Assembly (NCBI GenBank): GCA_052379645.1
Contig: JBQSYU010000005.1
Length of the DNA stretch: 64,000 bases
Direction: 5' to 3' (one strand)
Source: Arthrobacter_H sp030452125
GTDB taxonomy: Bacteria; Actinomycetota; Actinomycetes; Actinomycetales; Micrococcaceae
This document shows positions 8,445 through 15,467 of this stretch, piece after piece. The translations under genes were made by a program, and so were the position numbers. Positions within the stretch are counted from its first letter, which is position 1. Every line of letters begins with the position of its first letter. The notes below the pieces were generated by a model. That model searched no databases. It saw nothing but the letters and a program-made list of their open reading frames with translations, and was not told the origin of the DNA.

Positions 8445-8909
8445 TCAGGCAACGCTCTCCCGGGGCTGGGCCCCGGAAGCGCCACCCTCGGTGGCATGCG
8501 CCGATTCCCTGCAGGAAGCGCATACCCCCTGATAGACCACGTCAGCGATCTGGATGTTCATGCCATGCGTATCGGAGGGGGAAAGACAGGGGGCATGGCC
8601 CACCGCGCACTCGACATCCTCGATCCGTCCACAGGTCATGCACACCGCGTGGTGGTGGTTGTCGTCCACGCGCGTCTCGTGCAGGGCCGCGGAACCGGGC
8701 GGAGTGAACCGCCGCAGCATCCCCAGCGCCGTGAGGTCGTTCAGCACGTTGTAGACGGACTGCATGGACACCTCGGGCAACTCGTCACGCACTCCGGAGG
8801 CCACCGTATCGGCCGAGGAGTGCGGAGTCGTTTCCAGGAAGCGCAGCACGGCCAGGCGCTGGCGTGTCACGCGCAGTCCCAATTCGTGTAGCCGCTCCGT
8901 GTGATCCAT
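8445..8909 (-). CDS. furA: Fur-family peroxide/iron regulator (FurA/CatR type)
   Basis: A 154-residue winged-helix repressor. The DNA-binding part is at the N-terminus (LRVTRQRLAVLRFLE and on). A metal/redox-sensing C-terminal half holds HHHAVCMTCG and a second pair CASC, giving two CxxC sets, plus the HVDDNHHH-type metal cluster. Its position just before katA matches furA-katG of mycobacteria and catR-catA of Streptomyces, whose product represses its own operon and is inactivated by peroxide. The ATG at 8909 is chosen over an in-frame TTG four codons upstream, because a promoter -10 (TTGAAT) overlaps that TTG. Confidence 0.92.
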   Translation of the reverse strand: MDHTERLHELGLRVTRQRLAVLRFLETTPHSSADTVASGVRDELPEVSMQSVYNVLNDLTALGMLRRFTPPGSAALHETRVDDNHHHAVCMTCGRIEDVECAVGHAPCLSPSDTHGMNIQIADVVYQGVCASCRESAHATEGGASGAQPRESVA

Positions 8910-8915
8910 ACCCCT

Positions 8916-8943
8916 ATTCAACTCCCTATTTTGATGAAGTCAA
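8916..8943 (-). promoter_or_regulatory. furA promoter, leaderless arrangement
   Basis: On the minus strand TTGACT (8943-8938) and TTGAAT (8921-8916) are separated by 16 nt. The -10 ends 6 nt before the ATG at 8909, so the transcript probably starts at or next to the start codon. No ribosome site is placed normally. Mycobacterial and streptomycete furA genes are also reported to be leaderless. Confidence 0.6.
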
Positions 8944-8950
8944 GATAGGG
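8924..8950. promoter_or_regulatory. Putative FurA operator (palindrome over the -35)
   Basis: CCCTATTTTGA, five spacer bases, then TCAAGATAGGG: the two 11-nt arms are inverted repeats with one mismatch. The palindrome covers the -35 and most of the spacer of the furA promoter, so a bound dimer would block RNA polymerase. It is AT-rich against a GC-rich background, as Fur-family boxes are. Confidence 0.7.
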
Positions 8951-9152
8951 CAGACTAAGTCGGCTGCCACCGGTCCGGATGGGGGCGCCCCGGGCCGTGC
9001 CATAGAATGGTGGGTCGAGGAGCCCCATCCCGTCCGTTCCTCCGGCGCCGTGATCCGCGGCTCATCCGGAACCCCGGGCAGGAGGCGGACGTTAAGCAGA
9101 TATCCCGCCCGTCAGGTCGAGGGGCAGAGGCAGTAGCAAGGAGCCACACCCG

Positions 9153-10019
9153 GTGCGCAATCATTACAACGGCCTCAAGACGGCCGCCCTGCTCGGCGGC
9201 CTGTTCGGCCTGCTGTTGGTCATCGGATCGCTGATCGCCTCCGGAACGGGCAGGTCCTCGTTCATCTGGATCTTCGCCCTGATCGGTGTGGGGACCACCG
9301 CCTACGGGTACTGGAACAGCGATAAGATCGCCATCCGCTCGATGCGGGCCTACCCGGTCACCGAACAGGAACAACCGGCGATGTACCGGATCGTCAACCA
9401 GCTCTCCATCAGCGCCGGTCAACCGATGCCGCGGCTGTTCGTTTCCCCGACCGCGGCCCCCAACGCCTTCGCGACGGGACGGAACCCGCGCAACGCCGCC
9501 GTGTGCTGCACGGAGGGCATCCTGAACCTGCTCGACGAGCGTGAACTGCGAGGAGTGCTGGGCCATGAACTCATGCACGTCTACAACCGGGACATCCTCA
9601 CCTCCTCCGTGGCCGCCGCCGTCGCCGGCGTGGTGACCTCGGTGGCCCAGTTCATGCTCTTCTTCGGTGGCGGAGACCGCCGCAACGCCAACCCGCTGGC
9701 CATGATCGCCACCGCATTGCTGGCGCCGCTGGCGGCCGCGCTGATCCAGATGGCGATCAGCCGGACCCGTGAATACGACGCCGACGAGGACGGCGCGACG
9801 CTGACCAATGACCCGTTGGCCCTGGCTTCGGCCTTGCGCAAACTCGAAACCGGCGTTCAGCGGGCGCCCTTGCCCGAGGATCAGCGCCTGGTCAACACCT
9901 CCCACCTGATGATCGCCAACCCCTTCCTCGGCGGAGCGAAGAAGCTCTTCGCCACCCACCCGCCGATGGCGGACCGCATCTCCCGGCTGGAGAAGATGGC
10001 GGGCCGGCCGCTGGAGTAG
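9153..10019 (+). CDS. htpX: HtpX-type membrane zinc metalloprotease (M48)
   Basis: Membrane-bound quality-control protease, 288 residues. Two N-terminal helices (about 10-50) precede the zinc motif HELMH near residue 138. Two more hydrophobic segments follow, then the third-ligand region SRTREYDADEDGA near 210, the usual M48B order. A GTG start with GGAG upstream is used; the gap before it (8951-9152) shows nothing else recognisable. HtpX proteases degrade misfolded membrane proteins under envelope stress. A 106-nt gap separates it from the iron importer operon. Confidence 0.9.
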   Translation: MRNHYNGLKTAALLGGLFGLLLVIGSLIASGTGRSSFIWIFALIGVGTTAYGYWNSDKIAIRSMRAYPVTEQEQPAMYRIVNQLSISAGQPMPRLFVSPTAAPNAFATGRNPRNAAVCCTEGILNLLDERELRGVLGHELMHVYNRDILTSSVAAAVAGVVTSVAQFMLFFGGGDRRNANPLAMIATALLAPLAAALIQMAISRTREYDADEDGATLTNDPLALASALRKLETGVQRAPLPEDQRLVNTSHLMIANPFLGGAKKLFATHPPMADRISRLEKMAGRPLE

Positions 10020-10040
10020 AAGCGGCCGCGCACCACCCAT

Positions 10041-10069
10041 TTGGTCATTGGGTCAGGCTTGCGTATCGT
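10041..10069 (+). promoter_or_regulatory. Probable promoter of efeUOB
   Basis: TTGGTC (10041-10046) and TATCGT (10064-10069) are 17 nt apart and lie immediately upstream of the IdeR-like box, so the start point would fall at the edge of that box. Confidence 0.45.
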
Positions 10070-10076
10070 CATGAGC

Positions 10077-10095
10077 ATAGGTAAGGCTTACCTAG
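10077..10095. promoter_or_regulatory. IdeR/DtxR-type iron box upstream of efeU
   Basis: The 19-bp stretch ATAGGTAAGGCTTACCTAG is an almost perfect palindrome and close to the DtxR/IdeR consensus TTAGGTTAGGCTAACCTAA. It sits 31 nt before the efeU start and overlaps or follows the likely transcription start, which would allow iron-dependent repression of the uptake operon. Confidence 0.85.
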
Positions 10096-10125
10096 ACACC
10101 TTGACGTCCACCCGGAAGCTCCACG

Positions 10126-10983
10126 ATGATCGCGAATTTCCTGATCGGCCTGCGGGAAGGGCTTGAAGCCGTCCTGATCGTGGTGCTCCTATTGGCCTAC
10201 CTGGGCAAGACCGGACGGACCCATCTGGTGCCGCGGGTCATGGCCGGCGTCGGTGTCGCGGTCGCCGTGTCACTGGCCTTCGGGGCACTGCTGACCTTCG
10301 GCCCGCGCGGCCTGACCTTCGAAGCGCAAGAGGCCATCGGAGGAACCCTGTCCCTGGTCGCCGTCGGATTCGTGACGTGGATGATCTTCTGGATGGCCCG
10401 GACCTCGCGGTCCATGGCCACCGACCTGCGCCATAAGGTCGATGGTGCCGCCGACGGGAAGGCCTGGATGCTGGTCCTGGTGGCTGCCCTGGCCGTCGGT
10501 CGGGAGGGCCTGGAAACCGCCCTGTTCATCTGGGCCGCGGCCCGCGCCACGGGGGAGACCTGGGAGCCTATCGCCGGCGCCGGGCTCGGACTCGCCGTCG
10601 CCGTCGTCCTGGGCGCCCTGATCCACCGCGGTGCCGTCAAGATCAACTTCGCCAAGTTCTTCAGCTGGACCGGGGCGGCACTGATCATCGTTGCTGCCGG
10701 GGTCCTGGCCTATGGCATCCACGACCTACAAGAAGCCGGCATCCTACCGGGGCTGCATCGGCTGGCCTTCGACGTGTCCCACGTCATCCCGCCCTCGAGC
10801 TGGTACGGCACCGTGCTCAAGGGGGTCTTCAATTTCTCCCCGGCCACCACCTGGCTCGAGGCCATCGCCTGGACCGGCTACATCATCCCGGTGTTCTACC
10901 TCTACTTCCGCGGCCTGCGCCGCGGCACCCCGGAGGCACGGACCGGGGCCTCTGCCGGCACCGTCGTCGACTCGAACGCCTGA
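10126..10983 (+). CDS. efeU: Iron permease of the FTR1 family (EfeU)
   Basis: Integral membrane iron channel of 285 residues with about seven helices. The two REGLE iron-binding motifs are at residues 10-14 and near 126 (GREGLETALF), each inside a helix, as in yeast Ftr1p and E. coli EfeU. First gene of efeUOB, behind an IdeR-like box, so expression under iron limitation is expected. GGAAG lies upstream of the ATG. Confidence 0.93.
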   Translation: MIANFLIGLREGLEAVLIVVLLLAYLGKTGRTHLVPRVMAGVGVAVAVSLAFGALLTFGPRGLTFEAQEAIGGTLSLVAVGFVTWMIFWMARTSRSMATDLRHKVDGAADGKAWMLVLVAALAVGREGLETALFIWAAARATGETWEPIAGAGLGLAVAVVLGALIHRGAVKINFAKFFSWTGAALIIVAAGVLAYGIHDLQEAGILPGLHRLAFDVSHVIPPSSWYGTVLKGVFNFSPATTWLEAIAWTGYIIPVFYLYFRGLRRGTPEARTGASAGTVVDSNA

Positions 10984-11030
10984 ATCCCCCCGCCGTCCCC
11001 GCGATTCCGCCCGACCCACCAAGGAACCCC

Positions 11031-12194
11031 ATGACCCCGAACCGCACATTACCCACCGTCGCCGCCCTGGCGCTGGCCGCGCTGGCCCTGGCCGGGTGCA
11101 CCGACAACAATGCGACCGCCGATGGCGGGGACGGCAGCATCGCGGTGACCAGCACCGATGACACCTGCGAGGTCAGCACCGATACCGTGCCGGGCGGGAC
11201 ACTCAAGTTCTCGGTGAAGAACGAGGGGTCCCAGGTCACCGAGTTCTACCTGCTAGCCGACGACGGCCTGCGCATCGTCGGGGAGGTGGAGAACATCGGC
11301 CCGGGCCTGAGCCGGGATCTGGTGGTCGTGGCCCCCGAAGGAAAATATGCCACCGCGTGCAAGCCGGGCATGGTCGGCGACGGGATCCGGGCGGACTTCG
11401 CCGTGGGACCGGTCCCCGAGGGCCAGGAGATCAGCGCCGACCGGGCCGCCCTGCAGGACACGGCCACGACGCAGTACGGCGCCTACGTCAAGGACCAGAC
11501 CGACCAGTTGCTGGCGGGCACCAAGAAATTCGCCCGGGCCTTTGCCGACGGTGAGACGGATCAGGCCAGGAAGCTCTACGCCTCGACGCGTATGCATTGG
11601 GAGCGGATCGAACCGGTGGCCGAATCATTCGGGGACCTGGACCCGATCCTCGACGCCCGGGAAGCTGATCTGGAGCCGGGCCAGGACTGGACCGGCTGGC
11701 ACCGTGCGGAGAAGGACCTCTGGCCGCCGAAGGACGACTACCAGGCCATGAGCTCCGCCCAGCGCCAGGAGATCGCCGACCAGATGGTGGACGACACCCA
11801 GGAACTGAAGGAGCGCACGCTGGACACGGAGTTCACCGCGGACGCGTTGGCCAACGGGGCCAAGGAACTCCTGGACGAGGTCGCCACCGGGAAGGTCACC
11901 GGCGAAGAGGAGATCTGGTCCCATACGGATCTGTGGGACTTCCAGGCCAACGTCGATGGGGCCCGCATCGCCTACGAGGACCTGAAGCCGTTGCTCGATC
12001 GCGACGACGCGAAGCTCGACGCCAGCCTCGATAAGAACTTCACTGCGCTGCAGAAGCTCCTGGACCAGTACCAGCGAGGTGACGGATTCGTGTACTTCGA
12101 TGAACTGACCGAGTCCCAGAAACAGGAACTCGCCTCGGCCGTCGACGCCCTGGCCGAACCGCTCTCCCGGCTGACCGCCGCGGTGGTGAAGTAG
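11031..12194 (+). CDS. efeO: Iron uptake lipoprotein EfeO (imelysin/M75 domain)
   Basis: A 387-residue extracellular lipoprotein. The signal peptide ends in a lipobox, LALAGC with Cys23 as the lipidated residue. A cupredoxin-like N-terminal domain follows (about 45-130). Then comes the M75 imelysin-like domain with the HxxE motif in MHWERIEP near residue 190. EfeO binds iron outside the membrane and hands it to EfeU. It follows efeU by 47 nt and is followed by efeB with a 2-nt gap. Confidence 0.93.
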   Translation: MTPNRTLPTVAALALAALALAGCTDNNATADGGDGSIAVTSTDDTCEVSTDTVPGGTLKFSVKNEGSQVTEFYLLADDGLRIVGEVENIGPGLSRDLVVVAPEGKYATACKPGMVGDGIRADFAVGPVPEGQEISADRAALQDTATTQYGAYVKDQTDQLLAGTKKFARAFADGETDQARKLYASTRMHWERIEPVAESFGDLDPILDAREADLEPGQDWTGWHRAEKDLWPPKDDYQAMSSAQRQEIADQMVDDTQELKERTLDTEFTADALANGAKELLDEVATGKVTGEEEIWSHTDLWDFQANVDGARIAYEDLKPLLDRDDAKLDASLDKNFTALQKLLDQYQRGDGFVYFDELTESQKQELASAVDALAEPLSRLTAAVVK

Positions 12195-12196
12195 TC

Positions 12197-13510
12197 GTGG
12201 AGGAACAACAGCCCGAGGGAGAAACGGTGCCGGAGCCGCAGGAGCGGCGGCCCGGGCTGCGACGCCGGACCCTGTTCACTGCCGCGGGCATCGGCGGGGT
12301 GGTCGGTGTGGCCGCCGGTGCCACCGGGGCTTCCGCCGTGGAGCGTGTTTCCGCGCCGGAGGCGGACCAGGACATCGTGCCCTTCCGGGGAGATCACCAG
12401 GCCGGGATCGAGACCGAAGCACAGGACCGGATGCATACCGCAGCCTTCGATGTCACGACCACCGAGCGGGAGGAACTGATCTCGCTTTTGAAGGATTGGA
12501 CTGCCGCCATCGAATCGATGACCGGAGGGCAGCCGGTCGGCGGCCCCGAGGGGGCCACCGGCGGCGCCTATGATGCCCCGCCGGAAGACACCGGGGAGGC
12601 GTTGGATCTGCCGGCGAGCCATCTGACGGTGACCATCGGCTTTGGGCGCACGCTCTTCACCAAGGACGGGAAGGGCCGGTTCGGCCTGTCCGAGCGGCTC
12701 CCCGAGGCGCTGATCGAGCTGCCGCACTTTCCCGGGGACGCCCTGGAGGAGAAACGCAGCGATGGTGACCTGGTGGTCCAGGCCTGCGCCGATGATCCGC
12801 AGATTGCGGTGCATGCCGTCCGCAACCTGGTGCGCATCGCCTTCGGACGGGCCCGGGTGCGGTGGAGCCAGATCGGGTTCGGGCGCACGTCCTCCACCTC
12901 GACCGACCAGGTCACGGCGAGAAACCTCTTTGGTTTCAAGGACGGGACCGCGAACGTCAAATCGCAGGAGACCCAGGCCGTCGCCGAGCATGTGTGGGTC
13001 TCCGGGGCCACGGGCGGGGAAGCGTGGATGAACGAGGGCACCTACATGGTGGCCCGCCGCATCCGGATGCACATCGAAACCTGGGACCGCACCTCGCTGC
13101 GTGAACAGGAACTGGACATCGGACGGACCAAACGCGAAGGGGCGCCCCTGTCAGGTGGCGGGGAATTCGACGAACCCGACTTCGAGCTCAAGGGCTCCGC
13201 GGGACCGCTGATTGCGGGGGATTCGCATGTCGCACTGGCCCATCCGAGCCGGAACGCCGGGGTGCGCATGTTGCGTCGTGGATTCAACTACACCGACGGT
13301 TCCGATGGGTTGGGACGGCTCGACGCCGGATTGTTCTTCATTGCCTACGTGGTTGATCCGCGCACCCACTATGTGCCGATGCAGATGGCGATGGCCAAGA
13401 ACGATCTGCTCGTGGAGTACCTGAAACATACGGGCTCGGGGCTCTTCGCGGTGCCCCCGGGGGTCACCGAGCCGGATGGCTACCTCGGCCAGGGACTGTT
13501 CGAGACCTAG
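12197..13510 (+). CDS. efeB: Deferrochelatase/DyP-type haem peroxidase EfeB
   Basis: A 437-residue Tat-exported DyP-type peroxidase. Twin arginines (LRRRTLFTAAGIGG) near residue 23 precede a hydrophobic stretch and an alanine-rich cleavage region. The catalytic GxxDG motif is present in FGFKDGTANV. EfeB acts outside the membrane with EfeO, in oxidising ferrous iron or releasing haem iron for EfeU. GTG start 2 nt after efeO, so translation is probably coupled. Last gene of the iron operon. Confidence 0.93.
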   Translation: MEEQQPEGETVPEPQERRPGLRRRTLFTAAGIGGVVGVAAGATGASAVERVSAPEADQDIVPFRGDHQAGIETEAQDRMHTAAFDVTTTEREELISLLKDWTAAIESMTGGQPVGGPEGATGGAYDAPPEDTGEALDLPASHLTVTIGFGRTLFTKDGKGRFGLSERLPEALIELPHFPGDALEEKRSDGDLVVQACADDPQIAVHAVRNLVRIAFGRARVRWSQIGFGRTSSTSTDQVTARNLFGFKDGTANVKSQETQAVAEHVWVSGATGGEAWMNEGTYMVARRIRMHIETWDRTSLREQELDIGRTKREGAPLSGGGEFDEPDFELKGSAGPLIAGDSHVALAHPSRNAGVRMLRRGFNYTDGSDGLGRLDAGLFFIAYVVDPRTHYVPMQMAMAKNDLLVEYLKHTGSGLFAVPPGVTEPDGYLGQGLFET

Positions 13511-13524
13511 GGGCTGCGGAAACG

Positions 13525-13563
13525 CCGCGGGGCCGCAGTCCGTGGCGGACTACGGCCCCGCGG
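13525..13563. terminator. Hairpin terminator between efeB and yajQ
   Basis: An 18-bp stem with one mismatch (13525-13542 with 13546-13563) and a 3-nt loop lies between two convergent genes. No T-run follows. Confidence 0.65.
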
Positions 13564-13582
13564 GGATCCATGAGGTGACGAT

Positions 13583-14071
13583 CTAGCGGAAATTCACGAA
13601 CTGCAGGTCGACTTCCTCGAATTTACGCAGCAGTTCCATGGTGGCCTGCAGGTCGTCGCGGGACTTCGAGGAGACACGCAGTTCATCCCCCTGGATGGTG
13701 GATTTCACTCCCTTGGGGGCCTCGTCGCGGATCTGCTTATTGATCTTCTTGGCGATGTCCTGGGCGATCCCCTCCTTGATGGAGGCATCGATCCGGTATT
13801 CCTTGCCCGAGGCGTAGGGCTCCCCGGCATCCAGGGACTTCAGCGAGATCTTGCGCTTGACCAGCTTGGACTGGAAGACATCCAGCACTGCCTTGACGCG
13901 TTCCTCCGAGCTGGCCTTCAGCAGGATGTTCTCGCCGCTGTAGTCCAGCTCGGCTCCGACGCCCTTGAAGTCGTAGCGCTGCGAGATTTCCTTCTGGGCC
14001 TGGTTCATTGCGTTCGAGACTTCCTGGCTGTCGACCTTGCTCACGACATCGAATGTGGATTCACTGGCCAC
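13583..14071 (-). CDS. YajQ-family nucleotide-binding protein
   Basis: A 162-residue protein from MASESTFDVVSKVD to LQFVNFR, the full length of the YajQ/UPF0234 family. These are two-domain ferredoxin-like proteins; members in other bacteria bind nucleic acids or cyclic di-GMP. Family signatures seen are SQRYDFKGV near residue 30 and KSTIQGDELRV near 125. Exact role in actinobacteria is not established. Confidence 0.88.
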   Translation of the reverse strand: MASESTFDVVSKVDSQEVSNAMNQAQKEISQRYDFKGVGAELDYSGENILLKASSEERVKAVLDVFQSKLVKRKISLKSLDAGEPYASGKEYRIDASIKEGIAQDIAKKINKQIRDEAPKGVKSTIQGDELRVSSKSRDDLQATMELLRKFEEVDLQFVNFR

Positions 14072-14232
14072 AAGTCCTCCTCAAGTTGGTTTCCCTGCAT
14101 TGGCCTCCAGCCTATCGGCAGGGGCCATCCGGGGCACCCTGTCGGGCCCCGGGGGCGGGCCCGCCCGGCCGGCGGGGCCCGGTTTGGGGCCCGATTCGAT
14201 TCTTGGCAGGAACTTCGGTAAAGTTTCTTCTC

Positions 14233-14247
14233 GTTCCGTTACGGAAC
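14233..14247. repeat. Short inverted repeat in front of tRNA-Tyr
   Basis: GTTCCG, TTA, CGGAAC: a perfect 6-bp inverted repeat ending 4 nt before the tRNA. It would be at or near the transcription start of the tRNA gene. Its function is unknown. Confidence 0.5.
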
Positions 14248-14251
14248 TTCG

Positions 14252-14333
14252 GGCAGATTTCCCGAGTGGCCAAAGGGGGCTGACTGTAAATCAGCTAGCA
14301 TCGCTTTCACTGGTTCGAATCCAGTATCTGCCA
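14252..14333 (+). tRNA. tRNA-Tyr (GTA)
   Basis: Type II tRNA of 82 nt with a long variable arm. Acceptor arms GGCAGAT and ATCTGCC pair perfectly, the anticodon is GTA at 14286-14288, and the T-arm reads GGTTCGAATCC. The discriminator is A; CCA is not encoded. Confidence 0.95.
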
Positions 14334-14357
14334 CCCACGGTCCCGGCCAGGACCGCT

Positions 14358-14389
14358 GAAGACCCCGGACTCATGAGTCCGGGGTCTTC
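14358..14389 (+). terminator. Perfect palindromic terminator after tRNA-Tyr
   Basis: A 32-bp perfect palindrome (16-nt arms meeting at 14373/14374) begins 24 nt after the tRNA. The right arm ends in GGGGTCTTC and is followed by TCTC. Confidence 0.8.
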
Positions 14390-14436
14390 TCATGTCCGGG
14401 GCCGGGTCTTCCCTCCGGTGGCCCGACCGGACGGCG

Positions 14437-14850
14437 TCAGGCGGCCAGCTCGTTGCCGACGTGCCTGAGATAGAGGTCCCACAGGATCAGGTGGGCCTCC
14501 CGGCTGGCGTTCATCACGGTCGCATAATGGGCCCATTGCCAAGCGGTCGCCCCATTGGAATCCGGGGGCGCGGGAGGACAATCGCCGGGGGTCCGCCATC
14601 CGGCGGGGGACCAGAGGGCGTGGATCGGGCCGGCGCTGGTGGCCGCCGAGGAGCAGTCGTCCAACGGGCGCGGAAGGCGCATGCGCCGCTGGATCCTCGG
14701 GGCTTCACCGACGGCAAAGATCTCGGACTTGGACACCTCCATCACCTGGGGCATGAGGCGTTGGTACTCGTCGGCCAGTTCGCAGCTGGCCCGGATGGAC
14801 TCCCGCAGGAGTTCACCTTCGATCACGAACAGCAGCGTGCACCGTGGCAT
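14437..14850 (-). CDS. Hypothetical protein
   Basis: A 137-residue protein starting MPRCTLLFVIEGELL at an ATG with GGAAGG about 8 nt upstream. No family was recognised. The N-terminal third looks like an alpha/beta domain, the middle is proline-rich (LPRPLDDC), and the C-terminal part is helical and rich in tryptophan (AWQWAHYATVMNASREAH). No signal peptide or membrane helix is seen. It stands alone between the tRNA-Tyr terminator and trx. A longer upstream frame crosses the trx promoter and is not real. Codon use matches its neighbours, so coding is likely. Confidence 0.6.
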   Translation of the reverse strand: MPRCTLLFVIEGELLRESIRASCELADEYQRLMPQVMEVSKSEIFAVGEAPRIQRRMRLPRPLDDCSSAATSAGPIHALWSPAGWRTPGDCPPAPPDSNGATAWQWAHYATVMNASREAHLILWDLYLRHVGNELAA

Positions 14851-14988
14851 ATGCGTTCCTTCCTTGGCGCCGGTTCCATAGTGGGGCAAGCCTAGGGAGC
14901 GGCAACGGCCCGGAACAGGGGGGACCCCGGGCTGTGGAAAACCCACCACGGAACGGCGCCGGGGCAGACATGCGGCAGGGGGGAAGGC

Positions 14989-14994
14989 TACCGT
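14989..14994 (+). promoter_or_regulatory. Leaderless-type -10 of the thioredoxin gene
   Basis: TACCGT ends 6 nt before the ATG. The intervening GGAGGC could alternatively serve as a very close ribosome site. Confidence 0.45.
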
Positions 14995-15000
14995 GGAGGC

Positions 15001-15369
15001 ATGGCTACCATCGACATCACCGAAGACCAGTTCCAGCAGACCATCCAGGACAACGATATTGTCTTCGTTGATTTCTGGGCTTCCTGGTGCGGGCCCTGCA
15101 AGCAGTTCGCCCCGATCTTCGCGGCGGCTTCGGAAAAGCACGAGGGCATCACCTTCGCCAAGGTGGATACCGAAGCCGAGCAGGGGCTGGCCGCGGCAGC
15201 GGGAATCACCTCGATCCCCACGCTGATGGCCTTCCGGGACCGGGTGCTGGTGTTCTCCCAGCCCGGGGCCATCGGGTCCTCCCAGTTCGATGACCTGATC
15301 GAGGCGGTCAAGGGCATCGACATGCAGGAAGTCCATGCCCAGCTCGCCGAGCAGACCCCCGGCCAGTAG
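15001..15369 (+). CDS. trxA: Thioredoxin
   Basis: A 122-residue cytoplasmic thiol-disulfide oxidoreductase. The redox motif W29-C-G-P-C33 and the cis-proline at residue 73 (SIPTLM) are both present, with a normal thioredoxin fold length and a 14-residue C-terminal extension. It stands alone. In a mycothiol-containing actinobacterium it works beside mycothiol, whose last biosynthetic enzyme is also encoded in this window. Confidence 0.95.
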   Translation: MATIDITEDQFQQTIQDNDIVFVDFWASWCGPCKQFAPIFAAASEKHEGITFAKVDTEAEQGLAAAAGITSIPTLMAFRDRVLVFSQPGAIGSSQFDDLIEAVKGIDMQEVHAQLAEQTPGQ

Positions 15370-15467
15370 CACCGCGACGGCCCTCCGCGGGGCGTCGGGC
15401 CACCGTTCGGGGCTGATATGTTGTGGATCACAGATGTTTGGACCGCAACCCCTGAAAGGTGCCGTCG

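Noticed and set aside
15422..15432. TGTGGATCACA palindrome before the acyl-CoA synthetase gene, reminiscent of a CRP/GlxR site
   Set aside because: The spacing between half-sites is 3 nt, whereas CRP-type sites need TGTGA-N6-TCACA.
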